A DNA stretch of 64,000 bases from Roseococcus suduntuyensis (GCF_014196305.1 NZ_JACIDJ010000008.1:62001-126000), one strand, 5' to 3'; shown: positions 8,674-17,524, counted from the stretch's first letter. Program-made: numbers and translations. Notes: a model not told the origin generated them from the sequence alone.

Positions 8674-11532
8674 ATGAACGCCATGCCCGCACAGATCGGC
8701 GACAGCCGCCTCGCCCAGCGCCTGCAACGCGAAACGGAAGGGGAGGTGCTCTTCACCCCCGCCGATCGCGGCCGCTACGCCACCGATGCCTCCATCTACC
8801 AGGTCGAGCCCATCGGCGTGCTGGTGCCGAAGACAGCCGCCGATGTGGAAGCCGCCATGGCAATTTGCCGGGAGGAAGGCGTGCCCGTCCTGCCGCGTGG
8901 GGGCGGCACGTCGCAATGCGGGCAGACGGTGAACCGGGCGCTGGTGCTGGACTGCACGAAGCACCTGCGCCGCGTGCTGAACGTGGAGGGCGACACGGCG
9001 CGCGTGGAGCCCGGCATCACGCTCGGCGCCCTGAACGAGGCGCTGAAGCCGTCCGGGAAGTTCTTCCCGGTGGACCCCAGCACCTGGGCGCGCTGCACCA
9101 TCGGCGGCATGGCGGGGAACAATTCCTGCGGGTCGAAGTCCATCCGCTACGGGCTGATGGCCGACAACGTCCGCGCCATCGACGGCATCCTGGCCGACGG
9201 ATCGCGACACATTTTCGGCGAGGGGCTGCCCAACACCGACCTCGTGGCACGCCTGCACGCGCTGGGTGAGCGCGAGGCCGCCGAGATCGCCGAACGCTTC
9301 CCCGAACAGCTCCGCCGCGTGGGCGGCTACAACCTCGATGCGCTGACGCCGGCCGCGCGGGCCGCCGGCCGGGGAAATTTGGCGCGGCTGCTGGTGGGCA
9401 GCGAGGGCACGCTGGCCTTCTCGGCCGCGCTGGACCTCAAGCTCTGGCCCATCAAGCCGCGCAAGATGGTGGGCATCTGCCAATTCCCGAGCTTCCGCCG
9501 CGCCATGGAGGCGTCCAAGCACCTGGTCACGCTCGACCCCGAGGCGGTGGAGCTGGTGGACCGCACCATGATCGAGCTGGGGCGCTCCATCCCCATCTAC
9601 CGCCCCATCATCGAACGCATGCTGATCGGAGAGCCGGACAGCCTGCTGATCGTGGAGTTCCACGGCCATGAGGACGGCCCCCTGCTGGCGGCGCTGGACC
9701 GGCTGGAGGAGATGATGGGCGACCTGGGCCTGCCCGGGATGGTGGTCCGCGCGACGGACGCCGGTTTCCAGGCCGAGGTGGCGGAGGTGCGCGAGGCCGG
9801 CCTCAACATCATGATGTCCATGAAGGGCGATGCGAAACCCGTCTCCTTCATCGAGGACGCGGCGGTCTCCCTGGAAGATCTGCCCGACTACACCGAGCGC
9901 CTGACTTCCGTCTTCGACAAGCACGGCGTGAAAGGCACCTGGTATGCCCATGCCAGCGTGGGCTGCCTGCATGTGCGCCCCGTGCTGAACATGAAGGATG
10001 GCAGCGACGTCCGCCGCATGCGCGAGATCGCGGAGGAATGCTTCGCGCTCGTCCGCGAATACAAGGGCAGCCATTCGGGCGAGCACGGCGATGGCATCGT
10101 CCGCTCCGAATTCCACGAGAGCATGTTCGGCCCGAGGATCGTGCGCGCCTTCGAGGCGGTGAAGGATGAGTTCGACCCGAACGGCTTGCTCAACCCCGGC
10201 CGCGTCGTCCGCCCGCCGCGCATGGATGACCGCAGCCTGTTCCGCTACGGCCCGGACTATGCCGCGCTGCCGGTGACGCCGGCACTCGACTGGTCCGCCT
10301 GGCCCGGCCCGCAGCGCGGCCTGCTGGGTGCCGTGGAGATGTGCAACAACAACGGCACCTGCCGGAAGTTCGACGCCAACGTGATGTGCCCGAGCTATCG
10401 CGTCACGCGCGAGGAGCAGCACCTCACGCGCGGCCGCGCCAACACGCTGCGCCTGGCGCTCACAGGCCAGATCCCCGGCGGCATCGGCGGCGAGGCGGCG
10501 CAGGAGGCGATGTCCCTCTGCGTCTCCTGCAAGGGCTGCAAGCGCGAATGCCCCACGGGCGTGGACATGGCGCGCATGAAGATCGAGGTGCTGGCCGCGC
10601 GCAATGCGCGCCAGGGCGTTCCGCTGAAGGACAAGCTGATCGCGACGCTGCCGCGCTGGGCGGGCATGGCCTCGGCGGTGCCTTTCCTGGCCAATCTGCG
10701 GGACACGCTGCCCGGCCTCGCCAAGCTGTCCGAAAAGCTGCTGGGGCTCTCCGCCGAGCGCTCCCTGCCGCGCTTCCGCCGCGACGCCTTCCGGGATGGC
10801 GAAGCCCGCGCAGGCGGCGGCACGAAGGAGGTGATCCTCTTCGCCGACACCTTCAACCGTCACTTCGAACCCGAGAACCTGCGCGCCGCCGTGCGTGTGC
10901 TGGCCGCCGCCGGCTACAATGTGAAGCCCGCGCAAGGGGAGGGGAGCCGCCCACTCTGTTGCGGCCGCACCTACCTCGCCGCCGGCATGGTGGACGAAGC
11001 GCGGGCCGAGGCGCGGCGCACCCTGGCCGCGCTCGCGGGTTCCGATGCGCCGGTGCTGGGCCTCGAACCCTCCTGCCTCATGACGCTGCGTGACGAGTTC
11101 ACCGCCCTGCTGCCCGGCGCGGAATCGGAGGCGCTGTCCAGTCGCGCCTTCCTCGCCACTGAATTCCTGGAGAAGGAAGGCACGCTGCCGGCGCTGAAGC
11201 CCGTGGCGGCGGCCGCGCATATCCATGGCCATTGCCACCAGAAGGCCTTCGGCGCCTTTCCCGCCGCGGTGAAGGCGCTGCGGCGGGTGCCGGGCATGGA
11301 GGTGAAGCCCATCGCGTCGTCCTGCTGCGGCATGGCCGGCGCCTTCGGCTATGAGGCGAAGAACATCGAGGCCTCCAAGGCCATGGCGGAACTCTCGCTG
11401 CTGCCGGCCGTGCGCGCGGCGCCCCAGGGCGACATCATCGTGGCCGACGGCACCTCCTGCCGCCATCAGATCCAGGATCTGTCGGGGCGCGAGGCGCTGC
11501 ACTCCATCCGCGTGCTGGAGCGCGGGCTGTGA
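8674..11532 (+). CDS. FAD- and Fe-S-dependent D-2-hydroxyacid dehydrogenase (D-lactate/glycolate type fusion)
   Basis: A 952-residue fusion. The N-terminal PCMH FAD domain (about 40-230, with LPRGGGTSQCG) and the FAD-oxidase C-terminal domain (to about 530) resemble GlcD/Dld. Next come Fe-S cluster cysteines (CNNNGTC near 557 and CVSCKGCKRECP near 616), and then GlcF-like cysteine-rich CCG modules (CCGRTYLAA and CCGMAGAFGYE near 884). Such single-chain enzymes oxidise D-lactate, glycolate or D-2-hydroxyglutarate and pass electrons to quinone or cytochrome. Position beside glyoxylate genes favours glycolate or D-glycerate, but that is inference. A start at 8683 is also possible. The stop overlaps the next gene by four bases. 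Confidence 0.88.
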   Translation: MNAMPAQIGDSRLAQRLQRETEGEVLFTPADRGRYATDASIYQVEPIGVLVPKTAADVEAAMAICREEGVPVLPRGGGTSQCGQTVNRALVLDCTKHLRRVLNVEGDTARVEPGITLGALNEALKPSGKFFPVDPSTWARCTIGGMAGNNSCGSKSIRYGLMADNVRAIDGILADGSRHIFGEGLPNTDLVARLHALGEREAAEIAERFPEQLRRVGGYNLDALTPAARAAGRGNLARLLVGSEGTLAFSAALDLKLWPIKPRKMVGICQFPSFRRAMEASKHLVTLDPEAVELVDRTMIELGRSIPIYRPIIERMLIGEPDSLLIVEFHGHEDGPLLAALDRLEEMMGDLGLPGMVVRATDAGFQAEVAEVREAGLNIMMSMKGDAKPVSFIEDAAVSLEDLPDYTERLTSVFDKHGVKGTWYAHASVGCLHVRPVLNMKDGSDVRRMREIAEECFALVREYKGSHSGEHGDGIVRSEFHESMFGPRIVRAFEAVKDEFDPNGLLNPGRVVRPPRMDDRSLFRYGPDYAALPVTPALDWSAWPGPQRGLLGAVEMCNNNGTCRKFDANVMCPSYRVTREEQHLTRGRANTLRLALTGQIPGGIGGEAAQEAMSLCVSCKGCKRECPTGVDMARMKIEVLAARNARQGVPLKDKLIATLPRWAGMASAVPFLANLRDTLPGLAKLSEKLLGLSAERSLPRFRRDAFRDGEARAGGGTKEVILFADTFNRHFEPENLRAAVRVLAAAGYNVKPAQGEGSRPLCCGRTYLAAGMVDEARAEARRTLAALAGSDAPVLGLEPSCLMTLRDEFTALLPGAESEALSSRAFLATEFLEKEGTLPALKPVAAAAHIHGHCHQKAFGAFPAAVKALRRVPGMEVKPIASSCCGMAGAFGYEAKNIEASKAMAELSLLPAVRAAPQGDIIVADGTSCRHQIQDLSGREALHSIRVLERGL

Positions 11533-12095
11533 GGGAGATCCTGGACTTCTGGTTCGCGGACGGCCCCGACACCCCCCGCAAGGCGTGGTTCCAGCGCGAT
11601 GATGCCTTCGACGCCGAAATCCGCGCCCGTTTCGGCACCCTGGTCGCTCCCGCGCGCGAGGGCACGCTGGATGGCTGGGCCGCCACGCCCGAGGGCGCGC
11701 TGGCGCTGCTGATCCTGCTGGACCAGTTTCCCCGCAACCTGTTCCGCGGCCACCCCCACGCCTTCGCCAGCGACGCCCATGCGCGGTCCCTGGCGCGGGA
11801 GCTGGTGCTGCGCCAGCGGATGGATCTGCGCGTGACGCCCACCCAGCGCCCCTTCTTCTACCTCCCCTTCGAGCATGCCGAGGACATGGCGGCGCAGGAC
11901 CTCTCGGCGGCCTTGTTCGAGGGGCTGCGCGACAACCCCGCCGCCGCCGCCCCAGGGGGGAGCATCGACTATGCCTGGCGGCACCGCGTCATCATCGCGC
12001 GGTTCGGCCGCTTCCCCCATCGCAACGCCACGCTCGGCCGCGAGAGCACGCCAGCGGAGCTGACCTATCTGGCCCAGCCCGGCGCCGGATTCTGA
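11529..12095 (+). CDS. DUF924 family protein
   Basis: A 188-residue protein of the DUF924 family (TPR-like helical fold, function unknown). Family marks are the start REILDFWF, the core LALLILLDQFPRNLFRG, and FFYLPFEHAED. GTG at 11529 overlaps the preceding stop by four bases, so it is translationally coupled to the dehydrogenase. It is followed after 10 bases by a GST gene. No catalytic role can be assigned. Confidence 0.9.
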   Translation: MREILDFWFADGPDTPRKAWFQRDDAFDAEIRARFGTLVAPAREGTLDGWAATPEGALALLILLDQFPRNLFRGHPHAFASDAHARSLARELVLRQRMDLRVTPTQRPFFYLPFEHAEDMAAQDLSAALFEGLRDNPAAAAPGGSIDYAWRHRVIIARFGRFPHRNATLGRESTPAELTYLAQPGAGF

Positions 12096-12105
12096 AGGAC
12101 CACCC

Positions 12106-12711
12106 ATGCAACTCGTCGGCCGTTTCCTCTCCCCCTTTGTGCGGCGCGTGGCCGCGACGCTGAACCTCTACGGCCTGGAGTTCACCTCCCTGCCGCTGGC
12201 CACCACGACCGATGGCGCGGCCATCGCGGGCTACAACCCGGTGGGCCGCGTGCCGAGCCTGATCCTGGAGGATGGCGAGGTGCTGGTGGACAGCAACGCC
12301 ATCCTCGACCACCTGGACGAGGTGATGGGTGAGGCGGCCCTGACGCCCCATGCTGGCGCCGAGCGCCGCCTCGTGCTGCGCGCCACGGCCATCGGCGTCG
12401 GCGTGATGGAAAAGACCGTCCAGGCCTATTACGAGACCGCCCGCCGGCCTGAGGCGCTGCGCTGGGCCGAGGGCGCGGCGAACCTGCAGGCCCAGGCGCA
12501 GGGCGGTTTCGCGGCGCTGGAGGCGATGGCGGAGGGCGATTTCCTCTGCCTTGGCCGGCTGACCCAGGCCGATGTGACGGCGGTGGTGGCGCTCGACTTC
12601 GCGGCGAAGGTGCTGCCCGCCCTGGTGGAGGGCAGCTACCCGCGCCTGCACGCGCTCAGCGCCCGGCTGAACGCCGATGCGCGGGTGGGGAACACGGCCT
12701 TCAAGGGATAA
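12106..12711 (+). CDS. Glutathione S-transferase family protein
   Basis: A 201-residue soluble protein with an N-terminal thioredoxin-like GST domain (MQLVGRFLSPFVRRVAATL; the SPFVR stretch is where the catalytic Ser/Cys lies) and the VGRVPSLILEDGEVLVDSNAIL glutathione-binding region (here given as GRVPSL and DSNAI). The helical C-terminal domain follows from about residue 85. It probably conjugates glutathione or works as a thiol reductase; the substrate is unknown. It is co-oriented with the two genes before it. Confidence 0.85.
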   Translation: MQLVGRFLSPFVRRVAATLNLYGLEFTSLPLATTTDGAAIAGYNPVGRVPSLILEDGEVLVDSNAILDHLDEVMGEAALTPHAGAERRLVLRATAIGVGVMEKTVQAYYETARRPEALRWAEGAANLQAQAQGGFAALEAMAEGDFLCLGRLTQADVTAVVALDFAAKVLPALVEGSYPRLHALSARLNADARVGNTAFKG

Positions 12712-12732
12712 TTCCCCTTCACGCTTTGTTCA

Positions 12733-12762
12733 GGCCGCGCCGGGCATAACCCTGGCGCGGCC
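12733..12762. terminator. Strong GC hairpin after the GST gene
   Basis: GGCCGCGCC (12733-12741) pairs with GGCGCGGCC (12754-12762) across a short GGCATAACCCT loop. It lies 21 bases after the GST stop. The downstream bases are AAAAGG rather than a T-run, so simple rho-independent termination on the plus strand is uncertain. A smaller hairpin TGCTGC-AAT-GCAGCA followed by AAAAA lies near 12800-12815. Confidence 0.45.
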
Positions 12763-12821
12763 AAAAGGCGGTGCCTTCCCATGCGCGAAAATAAAACATG
12801 CTGCAATGCAGCAAAAAGGTC

Positions 12822-12849
12822 TTGATCCCTGACCTGACTTCCCCATAAT
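12822..12849 (+). promoter_or_regulatory. Candidate sigma-70-type promoter for the DUF1194 gene
   Basis: TTGATC (12822-12827), a 16-base spacer, then CATAAT (12844-12849), which matches five of six -10 positions. Transcription would start near 12856 and give a leader of about 75 bases before the ATG at 12931. The AT content here stands out against the surrounding GC-rich sequence. Confidence 0.4.
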
Positions 12850-12930
12850 GTTACGCATACGGGAGAAATCGCTGCACGGCCCTTCACGCCGACCCCGTCA
12901 GGGGGGAGGCACCGGACGAATGAGGGTCAG

Positions 12931-13701
12931 ATGCAACGTCGTCATTTCCTTGCCACCACCGCCGGCCTGGCCCTTCCCGCCCCGGCGCTGCTGCTTCACC
13001 GCCGCGCCGAGGCCGCCCAGCGCCTGGCCGAACCCGACCCCGTGGATGTGGAGCTGGTCCTGGCCGTGGATGTCTCCCGCTCGGTGGACGCCGTCGAGAT
13101 GGAGATGCAGTTCAACGGCTATGCCGCCGTCTTCCGCGATCGCTCCTTCATCGAGGCCATGACGCACGGGCCCATCGGCAGCATCGCCGTCACGCTCTTC
13201 ACCTGGTCCGACTGGAACATCCAGGAACATCTGGTGCCCTGGGCGAAGCTGGACAGCCCCGCCGCCGCCGAGCGCTTCGCCGCCGCGATCGATGCCGCAC
13301 CCCGGCGCACCCATCTCTACACCTCCATCTCGGCCGCCATCGACTTCGCCTCCAACCTGTTCGGCCGCGGCTATGAGGGCACGCGCCGCGTCGTGGACAT
13401 TTCGGGCGATGGCATCAACAATTCCGGCCGCGAGGTGGCCGATGCGCGGCGCGATGCACTGGACAAGGGCATCGTCCTGAACGGCCTGGCCGTGCTCGAC
13501 CGCACGCCGCCGCCGCCGGGTCTGATGCCCACCCAGCCGCTGGACGAGTATTTCCAGGAACGTGTGATCGGCGGCCCTGGCGCCTTCCTCATGGTCGCGG
13601 ATGGTTTCGAGAGCTTCGGCCAGGCGGTGCGCCGCAAGATCATCCGGGAGATCGCGGCGGCACCGCCACCCGGCCCGGTGGTGGAACGCGCTTACGGCTA
13701 G
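12931..13701 (+). CDS. Exported DUF1194 (von Willebrand A-like) protein
   Basis: A 256-residue protein with a twin-arginine-like signal peptide (MQRRHFLATTAGLALPAPALL), so probably periplasmic. The mature part has a VWA-like fold with the metal-ion-dependent adhesion motif DVSRS (residues 47-51) and a later VVDISGDGINNSG strand-turn, both DUF1194 hallmarks. Function is unknown; VWA domains usually mediate metal-dependent protein contacts. AGGG lies eight bases before the ATG, and a candidate promoter sits upstream, so it is probably a single-gene unit. Confidence 0.88.
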   Translation: MQRRHFLATTAGLALPAPALLLHRRAEAAQRLAEPDPVDVELVLAVDVSRSVDAVEMEMQFNGYAAVFRDRSFIEAMTHGPIGSIAVTLFTWSDWNIQEHLVPWAKLDSPAAAERFAAAIDAAPRRTHLYTSISAAIDFASNLFGRGYEGTRRVVDISGDGINNSGREVADARRDALDKGIVLNGLAVLDRTPPPPGLMPTQPLDEYFQERVIGGPGAFLMVADGFESFGQAVRRKIIREIAAAPPPGPVVERAYG

Positions 13702-13802
13702 ATCGGGATGCGTTGAGGTGGAATCGCCGAAAACGCTGAATCCCGCTCTCAACGATGGCCGGAGCAGTCTGCGTGACCGCATGTGAACGCAGCATGCTCT
13801 AG
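13698..13802. repeat. Palindrome-rich intergenic element flanked by CTAGA/TCTAG
   Basis: The element begins GCTAGATCGGGATGCGTTGAG, contains CGCCGAAAACGCTGAATCCC and CTCAAC (pairs with GTTGAG), and ends GCATGCTCTAG. The CGCCGAAAACG-TGAATC core matches the hairpin at 81-97, apart from one extra C. It resembles the dispersed palindromic intergenic elements common in alphaproteobacteria; that comparison is from memory. It overlaps the DUF1194 stop codon by three bases. Confidence 0.5.
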
Positions 13803-13859
13803 CTTGCGGCGGGCGCGGGGAGCCTCCATCGTTCGGCACCCCCGAACGAGGACCCGCCC

Positions 13860-14567
13860 ATGCCCGCCACCCTGCGCCTTCACAGCTGGCCCACCCCCAA
13901 TGGCCACAAAGTTCATATCCTGCTGGAGGAGCTGGGCCTGCCCTATGAGGTGGTGCCCGTGAACATCGGCGCGGGCGAGCAGTTCCGCCCCGAATTCCTG
14001 GCCATCACCCCCAACCATCGCATCCCCGCCATCGAGGACCCGGAGGGGCCGGACGGCCAGCCGCTGGCGCTCTTCGAGAGCGCGGCGATCATGATCTACC
14101 TGTGCGAGAAGACCGGCAGCGCCCTGCTGCCGGCCTCGGGTGCGGCGCGCCACATCTGCCTGCAATGGCTGATGTTCCAGATGGGCGGGGTGGGCCCCAT
14201 GTTCGGCCAGTACAACCACTTCGCGGCCTATGCGCCGGAGAAGCTGCCCTATGCCATCACCCGCTATTCCAACGAGGTGCAGCGCCTGCACCGCGTGATG
14301 GAGAAGCGCCTGGGCGAGGCCGAATACCTGGGTGGCGACGCCTATACCATCGCCGACATCGCGACCTTCCCCTGGGTGCGGAACCCCGATCGCCGCGGCA
14401 TTGATCTCGCGCATTTCCCGAATGTGAAACGCTGGCACGATGCCATCGCGGCCCGCCCGGCCGTCCAGCGTGGCGTGGCCGTACTGGCCGAGCGCCAGCG
14501 CCAGGGTCAAATCACGGACAAGGAACGCGAGAACATGTTCGGCGCCACACAGTTCCAGGCCAGGTGA
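13860..14567 (+). CDS. Nu-class glutathione transferase / disulfide-bond oxidoreductase (YfcG/YghU type)
   Basis: A 235-residue protein of the GST superfamily. The TPNGHK motif at residues 12-17 is the signature of the Nu-class (YfcG/YghU) proteins, which bind two glutathiones and reduce disulfides rather than conjugate. PNHRIPAIED and LFESAAIMIYL form the glutathione site, and the helical C-terminal domain includes YTIADIATFPWV. It is followed after three bases by a glyoxalase-like gene, so the two are likely co-transcribed. Confidence 0.88.
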   Translation: MPATLRLHSWPTPNGHKVHILLEELGLPYEVVPVNIGAGEQFRPEFLAITPNHRIPAIEDPEGPDGQPLALFESAAIMIYLCEKTGSALLPASGAARHICLQWLMFQMGGVGPMFGQYNHFAAYAPEKLPYAITRYSNEVQRLHRVMEKRLGEAEYLGGDAYTIADIATFPWVRNPDRRGIDLAHFPNVKRWHDAIAARPAVQRGVAVLAERQRQGQITDKERENMFGATQFQAR

Positions 14568-14570
14568 GAC

Positions 14571-15209
14571 ATGGCCGAGATTGATCACATCGTCCTCGGC
14601 GCCCGCACGCTCGAGGAGGGCGCCGCCTTCGTCGAGCGCCTGCTGGGCGTGAAGCCCCAGGCCGGCGGGCGACACGAGGGGGCCGGCACGCACAACATGC
14701 TGCTGGGCCTCGGCCCCGATTGCTATCTGGAGGTCATCGCCCCCGACCCCGCCCAGCCCGAGCCGCCGCACCCGCGCCTCTTCGACCTGGACGACGCGGC
14801 CACGCGCACCATGCTGGAATCGGAACCGCGGCTGCTGAGTTGGGTGGCGCGCACGCCGGCCATGGACGCCGTGATGGGCCGGCTTGGCCCGCGCGGTGGC
14901 GAAATCCGCGAGATGCAGCGGGGCGACCTGCATTGGCGCATGGCCATCCCGCCGCAACGGCAGGACATGGACAACCTCATCCCCGCGCTCATCGAATGGA
15001 AAGGTGAGCGCGCGGGCAAACGCCTGCGCGACAGCCACTTCCGTCTGGTCGGGCTGGAGGCCGAGCACCCCGAGGCCGAGCAGGTCCACGCCGCCTTGCA
15101 GGAGCGCGGCCTGGGCGAGGCGCTGCTGGTGAAGCGCGGCGCGCACCCGCGGTTGATCGCGAAGCTGCGCGGGCCGAAGGGCGACGACATCGCCCTGACC
15201 AGCCGGTAA
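14571..15209 (+). CDS. Glyoxalase-like (VOC superfamily) protein
   Basis: A 212-residue protein of the Glyoxalase_3-like group. It opens with IDHIVLGARTLEEGAAFVERLLGV (shown here as DHIVLG then FVERLLG), then GTHNMLLGLG and YLEVIAPDP, the metal-site strand of VOC folds. The second half is more diverged. No activity can be assigned; relatives are annotated only as glyoxalase-like. It is the last gene before a strong terminator. Confidence 0.8.
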   Translation: MAEIDHIVLGARTLEEGAAFVERLLGVKPQAGGRHEGAGTHNMLLGLGPDCYLEVIAPDPAQPEPPHPRLFDLDDAATRTMLESEPRLLSWVARTPAMDAVMGRLGPRGGEIREMQRGDLHWRMAIPPQRQDMDNLIPALIEWKGERAGKRLRDSHFRLVGLEAEHPEAEQVHAALQERGLGEALLVKRGAHPRLIAKLRGPKGDDIALTSR

Positions 15210-15218
15210 CCCACTCAT

Positions 15219-15260
15219 CCCCCGCCGGAACGGGGCTGATGCCCGGTTCGGCGGGGTTTT
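15219..15260 (+). terminator. Rho-independent terminator
   Basis: CCCCGCCGGAAC pairs with GTTCGGCGGGG (one bulged G) around a loop containing GGGCTGATGCCC, followed by TTTT at 15257-15260. It lies 10 bases after the stop of the glyoxalase-like gene and closes the 13860-15209 unit. This is the clearest intrinsic terminator in the window. Confidence 0.85.
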
Positions 15261-15371
15261 CGCGGTGCATGGGGGCGTGTTAATCCAACGGTGATGTCAT
15301 CACACCCCCGTCAGGCTGCGGCCCCGAAAGGCGCCGGTACCACCGTCTTGCGCGCCGCGCGCCGGGCGTCG

Positions 15372-16010
15372 TCAGGCCGCGCCGGGACGGTAGCGCCACA
15401 CGCTAGCGGGTGGAAAGTTGAGCGGCGTCCAGGCGAGGCGCCGCGCCCCCAGCGAAAGCTTGTCGTAGGGCAGGGGCGAGGTGATGCAGTAGGTGTAGAG
15501 CAGGAAGCCCTTGCCGGGCGCCACGCTCTCCACCGCGTCCACGAAGGCCTGCTGGCGCTCCAGCGGCAGCAGCACGAGTGGGATGCCGCAGATGGCCGTC
15601 CCGATTCGGTTCTGCATATGGGCGGGCAGGGCGTTCTTCAGGTCGAAGGCGTCGCCGCAGATCACGTTCACGCCAGGCAGGCTCTCGCGCAGGAACTCGG
15701 CCATCTCGGGCACGATCTCGACCACGATCAGCTTGTGCGCGGGCACGCCTGCCGCCAGGAGGGCGCGGGAGATGACGCCGGTGCCGGCGCCCAGTTCCAG
15801 CACATATTCCTCGGGCTCACGCTCCACCGCCGCGGCGATGCGCCGGCACAACGCCGGCGAGGACGGAATGATGGACCCCATCTGAAGGGGGTTGCGCAGC
15901 CAGCGCCGGAAGAACAGGCTGGCGTTGGCCGTCTCGCCCGTGGGGCTGGAGGATTGCGGCCCCTGCTGCGGCCGTGCGGGGGTGTTGATGCCGGGGGTGA
16001 TTTCGGACAC
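15372..16010 (-). CDS. Phospholipid N-methyltransferase-like SAM-dependent methyltransferase
   Basis: A 212-residue class I methyltransferase similar to rhizobial/Rhodobacter PmtA, which methylates phosphatidylethanolamine stepwise toward phosphatidylcholine. It has FFRRWLRNPLQMGSIIPSSPAL, typical of PmtA (membrane/phospholipid-facing N-terminus), the SAM motif LELGAGTG (about 71-78), VVEIVPEM, and C-terminal YTYCITSPLP. I chose GTG at 16010 because AGGAG stands six bases upstream; an upstream extension to 16073 looks non-coding. rRNA-adenine dimethylase-like enzymes share the SAM motif but not the rest. It is divergent from pleD. Confidence 0.8.
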   Translation of the reverse strand: MSEITPGINTPARPQQGPQSSSPTGETANASLFFRRWLRNPLQMGSIIPSSPALCRRIAAAVEREPEEYVLELGAGTGVISRALLAAGVPAHKLIVVEIVPEMAEFLRESLPGVNVICGDAFDLKNALPAHMQNRIGTAICGIPLVLLPLERQQAFVDAVESVAPGKGFLLYTYCITSPLPYDKLSLGARRLAWTPLNFPPASVWRYRPGAA

Positions 16011-16072
16011 GTGGCACTCCTGTTCTGTTACAAGCCCGCTCCGGGCCTCGTTGACTGTCCTGGAGGCCGGCA

Positions 16073-17440
16073 ATGACCGCCCGCATCCTCGCGGTGGACG
16101 ACATCGCGACCAATCTGCGGCTGCTCGAAGCGAAACTTCAGGCCGAGTATTATGAAGTTCTGCTCGCCTCCAGTGGCCAGGAGGCTTTGCAGGTCGCTTT
16201 CACACAATTGCCAGATGTTATTCTTCTGGATGTCATGATGCCCGGGATGGACGGGTACGAAGTCTGCCGGGCGCTCAAGGCCGATATCCGCACACAGCAT
16301 ATTCCCGTCGTCATGGTCACCGCGCTGACGGACAGCACGGAACGGGTGCGGGGCCTCGAAGCCGGGGCGGATGATTTCCTCTCCAAACCGGTGGACAACG
16401 CCACACTTTTCGCCCGGTTGCGCGCGCTGCTGCGGGTGAAGCAGGTGCAGGATGCCTGGCGCCTGCGTTCGGATACCGCGCGGGAGCTGGGGATAGACAA
16501 CCCCGCGCCGCCGGCCATCTCGGTCCAGGGCGCCAGGGCACTGATCCTGAACTCCGATGCCGAGGAGGCGCGCGCCGTGCGCGAGGCCCTGCTGGCCGAC
16601 GACATGATCGTCTACACGGTGACCAGCGTGGACGAGGCCTTCCAGCGCCTCTCGAAGGGCGATGTGGACCTCGCCCTGCTCGCCTTGCCGGTGGATCCGG
16701 GCGAGGTGCTCCGCCTCGCCTCCCGCCTGCGCGCCCAGAACGCCACGCGCGACCTGCCGCTGATCCTGCTGGCGGATTCGCACCAGAAGAACGAGGTGCT
16801 GCGCGGCTTCGACCTGGGCGCCAACGACCATTGCTTCCGGCCAATGGACCCCAACGAGCTGCGCGCCCGCGCCCGAAACCAGGTGCGCCGCAAGCGCTAC
16901 CAGGAGAGGCTGCGCGCGGACCTCGACCGCTCCCTGGAAATGGCGGTGACGGACCAGCTCACGGGGCTGCGGAACCGCCGCTATGTCCGCCGCCATCTGG
17001 ACAGCCTGCTGCGGACCGAGGCGGCCGCGGTGCTGATCCTGGACATCGACAAGTTCAAGGCCATCAACGACACCTACGGCCACAATGTCGGCGATGCGGC
17101 CCTGCGCGAGGTGGCCGAGCGGCTGCGCGAGCAGCTGCGCGCCGTGGATGTGGTCGCCCGCTATGGCGGCGAGGAGTTCCTGGCCGTGCTGGTCGGCGCC
17201 CAGGCCCAGGCGGCCATGCTGGTGGCCGAGCGGCTGCGCGAGGCGGTGGCGATCCTGCCCGTCCAGTCGGAGGGGCATGTCGTGCCCATCACCATCAGCA
17301 TCGGGGTGGCGGTGGGCGAGCCCGGCATGCCGGCCGACCGGCTGATCGGCGCGGCGGATTCGGCCCTCTACCGCGCAAAGCGCGACGGGCGGAACCGTGC
17401 CTATCTGGCGGGCGAGGAAGACGCCACAGCCGCCAGCTGA
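16073..17440 (+). CDS. pleD: PleD-type response regulator diguanylate cyclase
   Basis: A 455-residue protein with receiver, second receiver and GGDEF domains, the PleD order. The first receiver has DD at 9-10, phospho-acceptor Asp53 in ILLDVMMPGMDGYEV and Lys in LSKPVD. The second receiver (about 155-290) lacks an obvious phospho-Asp and is probably an adaptor. The cyclase domain carries RYGGEEF (GGEEF 365-369), and the product-inhibition site RxxD is present as RAVD five residues upstream. It should therefore make c-di-GMP when phosphorylated, with feedback control, and favour surface attachment over motility. Confidence 0.95.
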   Translation: MTARILAVDDIATNLRLLEAKLQAEYYEVLLASSGQEALQVAFTQLPDVILLDVMMPGMDGYEVCRALKADIRTQHIPVVMVTALTDSTERVRGLEAGADDFLSKPVDNATLFARLRALLRVKQVQDAWRLRSDTARELGIDNPAPPAISVQGARALILNSDAEEARAVREALLADDMIVYTVTSVDEAFQRLSKGDVDLALLALPVDPGEVLRLASRLRAQNATRDLPLILLADSHQKNEVLRGFDLGANDHCFRPMDPNELRARARNQVRRKRYQERLRADLDRSLEMAVTDQLTGLRNRRYVRRHLDSLLRTEAAAVLILDIDKFKAINDTYGHNVGDAALREVAERLREQLRAVDVVARYGGEEFLAVLVGAQAQAAMLVAERLREAVAILPVQSEGHVVPITISIGVAVGEPGMPADRLIGAADSALYRAKRDGRNRAYLAGEEDATAAS

Positions 17441-17460
17441 ACGGCGCAACAGTAAAGCCC

Positions 17461-17524
17461 CGCACCCGGAAGGGTGCGAGGCGAAATGCGTCCGGTGTGG
17501 CGATGCCCCCCGTGAGGGGGCATC
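17461..17524. terminator. Two adjacent hairpins between convergent pleD and rpmG
   Basis: First hairpin: CGCACCC (17461-17467), GGAA, GGGTGCG (17472-17478). Second hairpin: GATGCCCCC (17502-17510), CGTGA, GGGGGCATC (17516-17524), which ends four bases before the rpmG stop triplet. Both arms are perfect. There is no T-run on either strand. A bidirectional terminator is the simplest reading. Confidence 0.6.

Noticed and set aside
8413-11502. Very long open frame of over 1000 codons on the minus strand opposite the dehydrogenase gene
   Set aside because: It lies fully antisense to a well-supported enzyme, has His/Arg/Ala-rich composition without family motifs, and is the expected artefact of high-GC codon use.
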